From contig JAEYVD010000753.1 in the NCBI GenBank assembly GCA_023432075.1, positions 1 to 44,616 on the forward strand: a stretch of 44,616 nucleotides of DNA, given 5' to 3'. Positions 23,736 to 31,333 of this stretch are shown here, in pieces. A program made the position numbers and the translations under genes. The stretch comes from Pseudomonadota bacterium (GTDB taxonomy: Bacteria; Pseudomonadota; Gammaproteobacteria; Burkholderiales; Burkholderiaceae_B). The first letter of the stretch is position 1. Every line of letters begins with the position of its first letter. The notes beneath the pieces are model-generated. The model saw nothing but the letters and a program-made list of their open reading frames with translations, was not told the origin of the DNA and made no database searches.

Positions 23736-25234
23736 GCACGCCTCATGGCTTCGGGGTTGATTGTCATCGGCCGCTTGGTGATCAGCTCGGCGAAGGCTCG
23801 CGAGAGCCCGTCGACCTGGTCGTCATGCTTGGCGTTCGGGAAAGACCGCAATTCATCGATCAGCGCCTTGTTCCAGTCGCCGCGCAGCATCAATACGTTG
23901 CCGACGTTCACCTGGGCGGCAAACGGTTCGGCTCGCACGACCTTGTCGCCGCTTTCGGGGCTACTCACGATCCGGTAGCCGGGCATGCCGCGCGTCAGGT
24001 ACAGCACCTGCGTCTTGCCTGCCTGCCCAGGGTCCTGCGGGATGCTGATGCGCACCTGTCGGCCGTCCAGCGCAGCGGTGTTCTCCAGCGCTTTGTCTCG
24101 CCGGTCCGGCCCCCACTGGCCACGAACCATGTCGCCGATCACGTACTGACCGGTCGGCAGGCGGCCAAGCTTCGGGCCCGCGGTGAAGTCGCCTGCGCCA
24201 TCGGTGCTCGCGAAGTCCCAACCCCGCACCCAGTCGATACGGCCAGCTGGCAGCGCGTCGATGACCTGGATCTGGTCGGGCTTGAACAGGTCGCCATCCA
24301 GCGGCGTCGGAAGCTGCTGGTACAGCGACGACCAGGTGCGCGAGTTGCTTTCGAACTGCGCCCAGTGTTGTCGGTCGAACCATTCCGGCCAGAGGTAATC
24401 GCCACGGGCGCGGCCCAGCGGGTCGCCGTCGACCTCGCAGCGCGCCTGGATGCACAGCACCTCCCAGTCGTTACCGTCCTTGCACCGGATAAGGCCGCTT
24501 TCGCCCTTCCAGTCTTCCGGCAGAATCCGCCCGGCCAGGTCGTCCTCGTGCCACCTCGTGGTGATCAGGACAATCCAGCCCCCAGGGATCAGGCGCGTCT
24601 TTAGGTCGTCCTCGTAAGCGTCCCAGGTCTTGTTCCGAATCGTGTCGGAGTTCGCCTGCTCGCGGCCCTTGATGGGGTCGTCGATGATGATGCCGTGCGC
24701 ACGGTTGCCGGTGATGCCAGACAAGATGCCGCAGGCCATGTATTCGCTGCCGTTGGACAGCGCGAATTCTTGGGCGGCGTTCGAATCCGACACCAGACCC
24801 GCGCCCCAAATGTTTCGGTACCGCGGCTGCTTGATGATCGCTCGCGTGCGGCGCCCCATCTTGCGCGCCAGGTCGTCGCCGTAGCTGGCCAGGATCACCC
24901 TGCGGCCCGGGGTGGCGCCCAGGTACTTCGAGGGAAACACCACCGACGCATACGTCGACTTGGCACTCCCGGGTGGCATGCAGACGATCATCCGACCATG
25001 CCGGCGCTGGCTCGTTTCTTCCAGCTTGGACAGCAGCAGGCGGTGATGCACCGCCATGGTCGTCTCAATGGGTTCGAAAAATTCGGTGTCCGCGTCTTCC
25101 TCGTCAACCGGCCGGCCAGGAACCTCGATCGCGTTGGCGTACTGGAGAATGTCAGCCCTCGCCCGCCTCCGGATCAGCAGTTCCCTGGCCGCTTCCTGTC
25201 GCGAGGGCAAGTAGCTCTTCGTCGGTGAGGTCAT
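23732..25234 (-). CDS. terL: Terminase large subunit
   Basis: A 500-aa packaging motor. ATPase: Walker A-like MPPGSAKST (86-94), Walker B GIIIDDP (Asp185-Asp186) and coupling motif LITTRWHED (about 223-231). Nuclease: RGWDFAST (Asp340), IPQDPGQAGK (Asp401) and KHDDQVDG (Asp471, 472, 475), so both activities look intact. The N-terminal helix AARELLIRRRARADILQYAN is typical. ATG 25234 overlaps the end of the small-subunit gene by 83 nt. It lies next to the portal as usual. Confidence 0.95.
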   Translation of the reverse strand: MTSPTKSYLPSRQEAARELLIRRRARADILQYANAIEVPGRPVDEEDADTEFFEPIETTMAVHHRLLLSKLEETSQRRHGRMIVCMPPGSAKSTYASVVFPSKYLGATPGRRVILASYGDDLARKMGRRTRAIIKQPRYRNIWGAGLVSDSNAAQEFALSNGSEYMACGILSGITGNRAHGIIIDDPIKGREQANSDTIRNKTWDAYEDDLKTRLIPGGWIVLITTRWHEDDLAGRILPEDWKGESGLIRCKDGNDWEVLCIQARCEVDGDPLGRARGDYLWPEWFDRQHWAQFESNSRTWSSLYQQLPTPLDGDLFKPDQIQVIDALPAGRIDWVRGWDFASTDGAGDFTAGPKLGRLPTGQYVIGDMVRGQWGPDRRDKALENTAALDGRQVRISIPQDPGQAGKTQVLYLTRGMPGYRIVSSPESGDKVVRAEPFAAQVNVGNVLMLRGDWNKALIDELRSFPNAKHDDQVDGLSRAFAELITKRPMTINPEAMRRA

Positions 25235-25658
25235 TGACTTTCTTGAGCTGGATGGGGCCGCCGTCGGGGCCGGTCAGGCGCTGTTCGACGCGCTCGCCGT
25301 ACTTCTTCGGCCGCAGCTTGCCAGCCAGCCACTTGCGCGACTCGATCTGGAGCCGTGACCGCTCGACCATGTCCACCTGAACCGTCTCGGTCTCGCCCGT
25401 GACCTTGGTGGTGACCTTCGTGCCGAGCCGCGTGGTGTCGGCCAGGTAGATGATCTCGTCGGCCAGCGTGTCGGCCTGGACTTCTCGCGCGCGGGCGTAC
25501 TGCTGCTGAAATTCGACGTCCTCGGACAGCCAGGTGTACACAGTGCGCACGCCCGGCATCTTGGTGTCGGCGCATATCTTGCGCAGGCTCTGCCCTTCCA
25601 TAAGGCGGGCGCAGATTTCTGCGGCGATCTCCGGGGTGTAAGTTGAGGGTCGGGCCAT
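25152..25658 (-). CDS. terS: Terminase small subunit
   Basis: A 168-aa protein (MARPSTYTPEIAAEICARLM, then SLRKICADTKMPGVRTVYTWLSE) with an N-terminal HTH for DNA-site recognition, a central helical oligomerisation region (DEIIYLADTT ... ERSRLQIESRKWLAGKL) and a flexible acidic C-terminus that would contact TerL. It is the terS-type protein that binds the pac or cos region; the non-coding stretch at 26210-26598 just upstream is a candidate site. Confidence 0.85.
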   Translation of the reverse strand: MARPSTYTPEIAAEICARLMEGQSLRKICADTKMPGVRTVYTWLSEDVEFQQQYARAREVQADTLADEIIYLADTTRLGTKVTTKVTGETETVQVDMVERSRLQIESRKWLAGKLRPKKYGERVEQRLTGPDGGPIQLKKVNDLTDEELLALATGSGQGTADPEAGEG

Positions 25659-25663
25659 ATTCG

Positions 25664-26209
25664 TCAGGCAACGCCACCGGCGCCGCGTTCAAGCTCGTCC
25701 AGGTATTTCTGAACAGGCGAAAGATGCGATCGCAATGAGCCCCACGGCATGGCGATCACCCCGGCCTCCTTGCAGGAATCCTCCACCAGCGCGTCCTGAG
25801 CCAGTTCGCCGGTGGAGGTCCACAGCAAGCAGCGCCGGACGCGTTTGACTGCCCCGTGGACGGCGCCCACCTGAACGGCGTAAGCCGTGGCCTGCCCGAT
25901 GCCGGCGAGCACGTGTGTCAGCCCGTGGCTCCCGTCCTTCACTTCGATGACCGAAGCCGTGCCGTCGACGTGGAAAATAACGATGTCGGCGCGGCCATGC
26001 TTCAGCTGCATCTCGTAGATGACGGCGTCCACCGACGGTTGAAACGGAATCTCGCTGACGATCTCGCTGGCCAGCGCACTCATGGCGCCTACACGGAACA
26101 GGTTCACGATCGATGACTCGTCAGCACGCTTCACGGCGCGTTCAAGGAGTTGAACGCCCTCGGTCTGGCGCAGGTGAGCCCAGTCGGGCTTCTTCTTTGC
26201 TTCTGTCAT
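25664..26209 (-). CDS. PD-(D/E)XK nuclease-like protein upstream of the terminase
   Basis: A 181-aa protein. Residues 75-110 (ADIVIFHVDG...SVIEVKDG...GIGQATAY) carry the PD-(D/E)XK pattern: Asp75, Glu89-Val-Lys91, Gln106 and Tyr110. The upstream helix has further acidic residues (ASEIVSEIPF). It is the first gene of the late operon, before terS. Phage nucleases at this position often assist packaging (usually HNH type) or act on foreign DNA. The fold call rests on the local motif; the substrate is unknown. I chose ATG 26209; the long upstream frame is not protein-like. Confidence 0.65.
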   Translation of the reverse strand: MTEAKKKPDWAHLRQTEGVQLLERAVKRADESSIVNLFRVGAMSALASEIVSEIPFQPSVDAVIYEMQLKHGRADIVIFHVDGTASVIEVKDGSHGLTHVLAGIGQATAYAVQVGAVHGAVKRVRRCLLWTSTGELAQDALVEDSCKEAGVIAMPWGSLRSHLSPVQKYLDELERGAGGVA

Positions 26210-26598
26210 GGAGTTCTCGGTTGCGCCCATCCGGCTACCCATCAGGGCTGGGCGCCGCGGTTCTCGTCGTGCGGGCCACCGGCGACAAGACCGGCAAGAA
26301 GTGTCCCGCGCATTTGCCCCTGCGCGGGCGCCAGGCCTGCTATGGCGACTCTTGGGGTGTTGTGGTTTGTGGGGCCCCTCCCCAGCAGACATCCCGTCGC
26401 GGGTGGAGTTGTCGGGCGGCGCCGGTCGGAGCCAGCGATACGGGGCTATCCCCGAGTGCAGCATTGGCCATTGGCGCGCTGCGGGCTGGTCGATTGCGGC
26501 GGCTGTTCCCACAGAGCAGAGGCCTGAGCGTGACGTCTGCCAGCCGGTGCCCATGCGGCCCGGCGGACGGTTCTCTCTGGCCCCTGCTCTCTGGAAAC
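26210..26598. other. Non-coding region before the late operon
   Basis: About 390 bp with no convincing gene on either strand; long frames here have shadow-like Arg/Pro/Ala composition. It holds inverted repeats: CCCGCGCA/TGCGCGGG (26305-26312 and 26321-26328) and CGGGG/CCCCG (26441-26445 and 26450-26454). On the minus strand CCAGAGAG occurs twice near 26573-26598. It lies upstream of terS, so it may hold the packaging start (cos or pac) and the late promoter, but I see no clear -10/-35. Confidence 0.4.
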
Positions 26599-26620
26599 AA
26601 AAAAGCCGCCCGGAGGCGGC
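26599..26620 (-). terminator. Rho-independent terminator of the GrlR-like gene
   Basis: On the minus strand GCCGCC, a TCCG loop and GGCGGC are followed by TTTTTT (26604-26599). It begins about 20 nt after the stop of the 26640-26975 gene and separates it from the late operon. Confidence 0.85.
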
Positions 26621-26639
26621 CTCATACTGTCCTTCTTCC

Positions 26640-26975
26640 TTATAGCCCGATCGGCGCTATGAAGGTCCCCGAGACGACGATGCCCGGACCGCCGTTGGGC
26701 AATGGTCCACTTAGGCTGAATGTTGCCCCGTTGGCGGACCCGGTTAGCTTCAGACGGAACGGTTGATTCCCAGTGTTGAACACGCTGTTGGCGCCTTTCA
26801 CATATGGCTGCACCGAGATTTCGGCCGTCAAGTCGTTGCCCGTTATCGAATAAGAGCCGCTGTACAGCATTTGATCGTCGGCACCCCGGATCGAGCCGTA
26901 GTCCAGAACGACGATACCGCCGGACCCCGGCAAGCTCGCCGCGAAGTCAACCTTGTAGAAGCCGTCTCGCAACAT
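26640..26975 (-). CDS. GrlR-like regulatory protein (moron)
   Basis: A 111-aa protein (MLRDGFYKVDFAASLPGSGG, then GADDQMLYSGSYSITGNDLTAEISVQPYVKGANSVFN) with the profile of GrlR, a beta-sandwich regulator first known as a negative regulator of type III secretion genes. It has a good ribosome-binding site (AGGAGAAG), its own promoter candidate and its own terminator, and it sits between the early and late operons. This is the usual form of a moron expressed in the lysogen. Whether it controls a host or phage gene is not visible. Its base composition is a little less GC-rich than its neighbours. Confidence 0.75.
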   Translation of the reverse strand: MLRDGFYKVDFAASLPGSGGIVVLDYGSIRGADDQMLYSGSYSITGNDLTAEISVQPYVKGANSVFNTGNQPFRLKLTGSANGATFSLSGPLPNGGPGIVVSGTFIAPIGL

Positions 26976-27018
26976 TCTCTTCTCCTAGTCGGCTTGCAGG
27001 AGTGCAAACCCGGAGAAA

Positions 27019-27046
27019 GTATGGCTGTCGCGTACCGCAAAGTCCA
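27019..27046 (-). promoter_or_regulatory. Candidate promoter of the GrlR-like gene
   Basis: On the minus strand TGGACT (27046-27041), a 17-bp spacer and CATACT (27024-27019) match sigma-70 boxes at 4 of 6 positions each, about 45 bp before the start codon. The terminator at 27062-27089 just upstream isolates it from the early operon. Confidence 0.4.
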
Positions 27047-27061
27047 TGCGAAGGCTCAAAC

Positions 27062-27095
27062 AAAAAGCCCCGGCTTTCGCACGGGGCTTGTTTCT
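27062..27095. terminator. Bidirectional rho-independent terminator after the early operon
   Basis: AAGCCCCG (27065-27072) and CGGGGCTT (27082-27089) form an 8-bp stem with a 9-nt loop. On the minus strand it is followed by TTTTTG, on the plus strand by GTTTCTT. It ends the minus-strand early operon just after the Q-like gene and is a natural target for Q-type antitermination. Confidence 0.8.
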
Positions 27096-27136
27096 TACGG
27101 ACGCACGATGCCCGCCATGGGCATCGGGTCACGTCG

Positions 27137-27574
27137 TTAGACGGTAGTCAGGTTGTCTTGGCGGCGATTATGCACCCGCATTGCGTACTGTGCAACAAAA
27201 TCTTCGAAGTTGCCGACAGCGCGCACCAGAGTGTCGTCGTACTCGCGCAACCGGATACCCTGCGCCCGGCATGTGGCTTTCCAGTAGGACTTCTGGACAT
27301 AGTGGGCGCGCAGCAGTTCACGGTGCTGGTGGAGCATGCGGTAGACCGAGTTTCGCCAGGCGGCCTCGATGAACCCCGCGTCATCTTCGTCCAGCTCCTT
27401 CTCGGGTTCCTCGCCGCGCGGCAGCTTTCCGGCCTGCTTGGCGAGCATCCGGCATATCTCGTAGGTGGGCGAGACGCCGTAGCCGCCGCGGCTGCGCATG
27501 ACGTCGCCCCAGTTGCACAGGCGCTCGTGGAAGTCGGCCGGGAGCCGGTATAGCAGCAGTTGGGGGATGCTCAT
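27137..27574 (-). CDS. Q-like late antiterminator
   Basis: A 145-aa protein. Its helical sequence (LCNWGDVMRSRGGYGVSPTY, later RNSVYRMLHQHRELLRAHYV and GIRLREYDDTLVRAVGNFED) resembles antitermination Q-like proteins of lambdoid phages. It is the last gene of the early operon, directly before terminators and the late genes, just where Q lies in lambda. It would allow RNA polymerase to read the late operon. The start at 27574 overlaps the preceding stop (ATGA). Family assignment is moderate; the position is strong. Confidence 0.65.
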   Translation of the reverse strand: MSIPQLLLYRLPADFHERLCNWGDVMRSRGGYGVSPTYEICRMLAKQAGKLPRGEEPEKELDEDDAGFIEAAWRNSVYRMLHQHRELLRAHYVQKSYWKATCRAQGIRLREYDDTLVRAVGNFEDFVAQYAMRVHNRRQDNLTTV

Positions 27575-27777
27575 GGCGCTGTGCGCTCCTCGTACTTCGA
27601 ACAACGTTGGCCGATTTCCTCGCCCAAGGCGCAGCGCAGAACGCGCCGGGCTCCGAAAGGGTTGGTGATCAGACGGATTTCCTTGCAGCCGGCGCAAGTG
27701 CGCGCGGGCGGGGGTTCCTGACGGCGCTCCAGCAGCTTGGCCGGGTCGCCGCGCTCGGCTTGCCGTGACCAGGCCAT
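27571..27777 (-). CDS. Small zinc-ribbon-like protein
   Basis: A 68-aa basic protein with Cys28 and Cys31 (CAGC), Cys49 and Cys59, a spacing that could bind one zinc ion. It lies between the nin-like genes and the Q-like gene with overlaps at both ends (1 nt and ATGA). Such small Zn proteins are frequent in this part of lambdoid phages. No specific function is recognised. Confidence 0.65.
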   Translation of the reverse strand: MAWSRQAERGDPAKLLERRQEPPPARTCAGCKEIRLITNPFGARRVLRCALGEEIGQRCSKYEERTAP

Positions 27778-28163
27778 TACTTGCCACCCCGCCGGCCGCT
27801 CGCAAGGGAGGAAATGGGCTCCTGCGCTTTCATGGCACGCTCCCCGTTCACCCGCAGGCCGACAGAGTCGAGACTGAGAGCCGGGCGCCGCATCAGGTTG
27901 TGATCGCGCGGGCCGGCGACGAACACGGGGATGTCCAGGCCGTCCAGTGCCTTGGGCTTCTGCGGGCGGCGCGTGGTGGCCTGGCGCTTCGGCTTGGGCA
28001 GGTCGACGATGGCCTTTGCATGGCCGTCGTGCTGCAGTCCGGCCTTGATCGTGGCTTCCAGCCACCGGTCGTACGCCTGCCGCGGTGTCTGGCCTGTGTT
28101 CATCACGTCGGCGGACTGGCAGCGCCATACGCCGCCGATGAGCTTGATGTGGGGTTTGTTCAC
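27777..28163 (-). CDS. Hypothetical protein of the nin-like region
   Basis: A 128-aa protein beginning MNKPHIKLIGGVWRCQSADV, with a short region TPRQAYDRWLEATIKAG that may form helices, then a basic, Pro-rich and probably disordered C-terminal half (PKPKRQATTRRPQKPKALDG). The N-terminal part resembles small phage proteins in which a strand-turn-strand is followed by an AYxxW helix, but I assign no function. It overlaps rusA by 4 nt. Confidence 0.6.
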   Translation of the reverse strand: MNKPHIKLIGGVWRCQSADVMNTGQTPRQAYDRWLEATIKAGLQHDGHAKAIVDLPKPKRQATTRRPQKPKALDGLDIPVFVAGPRDHNLMRRPALSLDSVGLRVNGERAMKAQEPISSLASGRRGGK

Positions 28164-28873
28164 GATTTGCGCTCCTGGTCAACGACCCCAAACAGGTCGG
28201 TTTGTGGGCGCTCGATGGCCAGCGGCGTGACCACCACCATGAGCCGCGCGCCGAATTCGTCAGGCTCAGCCCGGCGGGCGTGGATCTCACGCACCCATGC
28301 GTCGTCCTGAAAAACCACGTCCTTGAGGCTGTCCAGCACCACCTTCTGGGCGTTGTCCAGGTCCAGGCACTGCACGGTGTCATCCCAGGCCGCGCCCTCC
28401 TTGCGCATGCGCTTCTGCCAGTCCTGCGGGCGGTTCGGGTACAGGGTGAATTCCACACGCACGCGGCCCGCGATGGGCTTGCGCACGCCCGCGACCAGCG
28501 CCAGCTTCTGCACCTGCGCCTTGTAGGCCTTGGCCTCGGGCGTCACGTAGGTGGTCGTGAAGGACTTGCCACCGCGCGGCGTGACCGTGCGGCTGGCCCA
28601 ATAGCGGTTCGCAGAAATCGGATACGGCAGGGTCAGCGTGTAGGCCGCCGGGCCCACCGAGGGCGCCACCGTAGATCCAGCATTGGCGCGGGATTCCGGC
28701 TTGACCATGCTGGTTTGGGCGGCATCCCGCGCCCAGGGGTCGGCTACCTGCGCGCGCGCGAAGCTGTCCGAGGCGGGGCCAGAACTTTCGATATTTCGAA
28801 ATTCCGCCAGCGTGCCGGCCATCGGATCCAGCGCCACATCGGCGGCCTGGGGGGTGAAGTTGGGTGGGGTCAT
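28160..28873 (-). CDS. rusA: RusA-type Holliday junction resolvase with an N-terminal extension
   Basis: A 237-aa protein. Residues about 78-230 are the RusA domain (LTLPYPISANRYWASRTVTP ... RVRVEFTLYPN ... LDLDNAQKVVLDSLKDVVFQ) with acidic residues Asp171, Asp173, Asp181, Asp190 and Asp191 forming the expected metal-binding set. RusA itself is about 120 aa, so the first 77 residues are extra and look disordered. It resolves branched DNA before packaging. ATG 28873 overlaps the previous stop by 4 nt; a longer frame to 29059 is an artefact. Confidence 0.85.
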   Translation of the reverse strand: MTPPNFTPQAADVALDPMAGTLAEFRNIESSGPASDSFARAQVADPWARDAAQTSMVKPESRANAGSTVAPSVGPAAYTLTLPYPISANRYWASRTVTPRGGKSFTTTYVTPEAKAYKAQVQKLALVAGVRKPIAGRVRVEFTLYPNRPQDWQKRMRKEGAAWDDTVQCLDLDNAQKVVLDSLKDVVFQDDAWVREIHARRAEPDEFGARLMVVVTPLAIERPQTDLFGVVDQERKS

Positions 28874-29085
28874 GCTTCGGCTCCAGCGCGGCGGCGCAGA
28901 ATGTGGCGCATCTTGTCGGCGGCTTCTTCGCATTGGGCGCGCGTGCCGACGATGACGGGGATGTAATCGGTCCTGGCGTTGGTGGCGAACGAGGTCTGGT
29001 TTTTTTCCACCGCGGTTGCCAGGGGCTGGATGTGGAACAGGCCCTGGCGCTGGGACCATTCGAGGGTGTGCAGGTGCTCGATCAT
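28870..29085 (-). CDS. Small hypothetical protein between dnaB-like and rusA genes
   Basis: A 71-aa protein (MIEHLHTLEWSQRQGLFHIQ, then TDYIPVIVGTRAQCEEAADKM) with a strand-rich start and a C-terminal amphipathic helix. It overlaps the helicase stop by 1 nt (TGATG) and rusA by 4 nt, so it is part of the operon. No known family recognised. Confidence 0.65.
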   Translation of the reverse strand: MIEHLHTLEWSQRQGLFHIQPLATAVEKNQTSFATNARTDYIPVIVGTRAQCEEAADKMRHILRRRAGAEA

Positions 29086-30437
29086 CAGTCTTTCAAACCT
29101 CCCGAGTAGACGGGCTTCTGAGGGCGCCCGAACTCCCAGCCGGCGGCGAGGTTCTCGAACCGGCTTTCGTGGGCGATGAAGGAAAGGCCGACGCGCCCAG
29201 GTTCCCCCTGGCGGTTCAGGCCGACGTTGACTTCGCAGATGCCGCGGTCCTGGCTGTTCTCGTTGTAGACCTCGTCCCGGTACAGGAAGAGCGCGGCGTC
29301 GCAGTCCTGCTCAATGGCGCCGGAGTCGCGCAGGTCGGACGGCATGGGGCGCTTGTTGGGGCGCGCCTCCACGTTGCGGTTGAGCTGGGACAGCAGCAGG
29401 ATGCCGATGCCCATGGTCATGGCCAGGCCCTTGAGGCCGCGGGTGATCTGCTCGATCTGGGCGTTGCGGGTGTCGCCGTCGCCGGCCATGAGCTGCAGGT
29501 AATCGATGACCAGCAGGTGCAGGCCGTGCTTGCGCTGGATGGCGCGTGCCACGGCGCGGACCTGGGCTAGCCGCATTTCGCCCTGGTTGTGCACATAGAG
29601 GCCCAGCGCGGACAGCAGCTCGCTGCCCACGGTGGCGCGGGCCCAGTCGTTGCCCTGCATCTTCTTCGCGTCGACCAGGTGCGCCAGCGGCATCTTTCCC
29701 AGGGCGGCGATGTTGCGGGCGTGCAACTCTTTTCGCCCCATTTCCATCGACAGCACCAGCACCTTGCGACCGTCCGCGATGTTGCGAGCGATGTTCAGCG
29801 CCAGCGCGGTCTTGCCCATCTTCGGACGCGCCGCCACCACGATGAGGTTGCCCGGCCGGATGCCGCCGCCCAGGTGCGCGTCCAGGTCCGTGAAGCCGGT
29901 TGACATGGCCTGCTCCCCTTCCCCGCGACTGCGCCGGTCCAGGTCGTCCATGAAGTCCTGCATGTCGTCGGCAACGTGCACGGGCTCGTCCGCCTGGCGC
30001 TCGGTCAGCATGTCCTGCAGTTCGCCTTGCGCCCGGTCGATGATGTCGGTCACAGGGGTGGCCAGCTCAGTCGCCGCGGCCTCGGCCATCAGATCGCCCA
30101 GCTCGGCCAGCCGGCGCCGGCGGCTTCGCTCGATCACGACCGACGAGTAGTGCTCAACGTTCTGCCCGAAAAACGACGTCAGCAGGCTGCTCAGATACGC
30201 CAGATCGGCATGCTCCGGCGCGTGGGTTTGCAGTCGCTCGTAGACCGCCAGCGTGTCCGGCTCGACCTGAGCGGCGATCAGTGCTTCGATCTGCGCGAAG
30301 ATCGCGCGGTGGCTGGCGGCGTAGAAGTGGTCGGCCTGCAGCGCGCCGATGCGGTCAAAGTGCGTGGAGCTGGCCAACAGGCAGCTCAGCAACTGCTGCT
30401 CGGCTTCCAGGCCGGCCAGGGGATGCGGCGCGTTCAT
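29085..30437 (-). CDS. Replicative DNA helicase, DnaB type
   Basis: A 450-aa hexameric helicase. The N-terminal helical domain is about residues 1-105, then a linker helix, then a RecA-like ATPase domain: Walker A AARPKMGKT (202-210), IAALGKMPL, Walker B HLLVIDYLQLM and the DLRDSGAIEQDCDAALFLYR region near 365-385. All core motifs are present. It is preceded by an O-like protein (4-nt overlap) that should load it at the phage origin inside that gene. Having its own helicase means the phage does not need a P-type loader. Confidence 0.95.
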   Translation of the reverse strand: MNAPHPLAGLEAEQQLLSCLLASSTHFDRIGALQADHFYAASHRAIFAQIEALIAAQVEPDTLAVYERLQTHAPEHADLAYLSSLLTSFFGQNVEHYSSVVIERSRRRRLAELGDLMAEAAATELATPVTDIIDRAQGELQDMLTERQADEPVHVADDMQDFMDDLDRRSRGEGEQAMSTGFTDLDAHLGGGIRPGNLIVVAARPKMGKTALALNIARNIADGRKVLVLSMEMGRKELHARNIAALGKMPLAHLVDAKKMQGNDWARATVGSELLSALGLYVHNQGEMRLAQVRAVARAIQRKHGLHLLVIDYLQLMAGDGDTRNAQIEQITRGLKGLAMTMGIGILLLSQLNRNVEARPNKRPMPSDLRDSGAIEQDCDAALFLYRDEVYNENSQDRGICEVNVGLNRQGEPGRVGLSFIAHESRFENLAAGWEFGRPQKPVYSGGLKD

Positions 30438-31333
30438 GCGGCCTCCCTGCGCTGCCCGGCGGCTTGGGCTTGCAGGCCCACCGTCGTCAGCTCGTACACC
30501 ACGCCGTCACCCTGAGGCTTGGCGTACCAGAGCCGGTAGAAGTTCCGTTCAACGAAGTTCTGGAAGTGCCGGCGCCACTGGGCCTGCTGCTTGCGCTCGT
30601 TGCGCCCACCCGGCCCGAAGTCCCGCTTGAACTCGGCCCAGCACAGGTTCACAAACTCGGTCGGCAAGTCGGCCTCGCGCATGTAGCGCTCCAGCGGCTC
30701 GTACCCGCTGATCGGCCGCTCGCCGGTTTCGCGGCAACGGTCCAGGAAGGTTTTCAGGGTCATGCGCTCGGACTTCACCCGGGCCTTTTTTTCGGTCAGC
30801 GTTCCCGGGCACCCCCCGGTCACGGGGGGGTGGGGGGGATTGGTTTTCTTCTGTTTCTGTTCCTGTTCCTTCTTCTGTTCCTGTTCCTGGTTAAGGAAGG
30901 GTTCCGGAACGGTTCCAGAAGGGTTTCCGAATTCTTCGGGAGAAATCCCTAGCGATTCTCCCCAAACCCGCATGAAATCTAGCTTCCAGCCGCATTCGTC
31001 AGGAATTGAGAGCGCGATTTTCTTGGCCGCCTTGCGCTGGTTCGGGTTCTCGGGCTGGTTCCATTCCAGATGCTTCGAAATCCACACCCATTTGGTGGTT
31101 TCGCAACGGTTAGCGAAACCCTTTCGAAACAGTTCGGTAAACCCTTCCGAAACCCTTCCGGCAGTCCAATTCAAGTCCTCCATGGCGTACCCATCGGGCA
31201 GCCGAAACACGCCGGTGATATTGCTGTGTGGGCTGGTCAGCAGGTACAGCGCGAGCATGCGTCCGTCTTCGGACATGCTGCCCACGGTCGAACTGGACCA
31301 GAACGATGTGTGGACCTTCCCGTAGTCGCGCAT
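30434..31333 (-). CDS. Replication initiator/organiser, lambda O-like
   Basis: A 299-aa protein. The N-terminal part (about 1-115) looks like the winged-helix DNA-binding domain of phage replisome organisers (RDYGKVHTSFWSSSTVGSMS, then RMLALYLLTSPHSNITGVFR). A Gln/Glu/Lys linker (about 150-165, NQEQEQKKEQEQKQKK) and a C-terminal helical part (about 190-270) follow. The gene encloses tandem 11-bp repeats at 31116-31160, likely iterons to which it binds. The DnaB-type gene follows. ATG 31333 overlaps the previous stop by 1 nt. Confidence 0.75.
   Translation of the reverse strand: MRDYGKVHTSFWSSSTVGSMSEDGRMLALYLLTSPHSNITGVFRLPDGYAMEDLNWTAGRVSEGFTELFRKGFANRCETTKWVWISKHLEWNQPENPNQRKAAKKIALSIPDECGWKLDFMRVWGESLGISPEEFGNPSGTVPEPFLNQEQEQKKEQEQKQKKTNPPHPPVTGGCPGTLTEKKARVKSERMTLKTFLDRCRETGERPISGYEPLERYMREADLPTEFVNLCWAEFKRDFGPGGRNERKQQAQWRRHFQNFVERNFYRLWYAKPQGDGVVYELTTVGLQAQAAGQRREAA
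30844..31160. other. Candidate phage replication origin inside the O-like gene
   Basis: Four tandem units occupy 31116-31160: AAACCCTTTCG, AAACAGTTCGGT, AAACCCTTCCG, AAACCCTTCCG. The 11-bp period is not a multiple of three, so protein repeats do not explain it. Inverted copies lie at 30916-30926 (CAGAAGGGTTT) and 30894-30904, beside the palindrome GGAACGGTTCC (30906-30916) and an A-rich (minus-strand) tract at 30844-30892. Iterons within the initiator gene are the lambda arrangement. Confidence 0.6.

Noticed and set aside
25664..26554. A 296-aa reading extending the nuclease-like gene upstream
   Set aside because: Residues before the ATG at 26209 are Arg/Pro/Ser-rich and unlike a real protein; the internal start gives a coherent nuclease-like protein.
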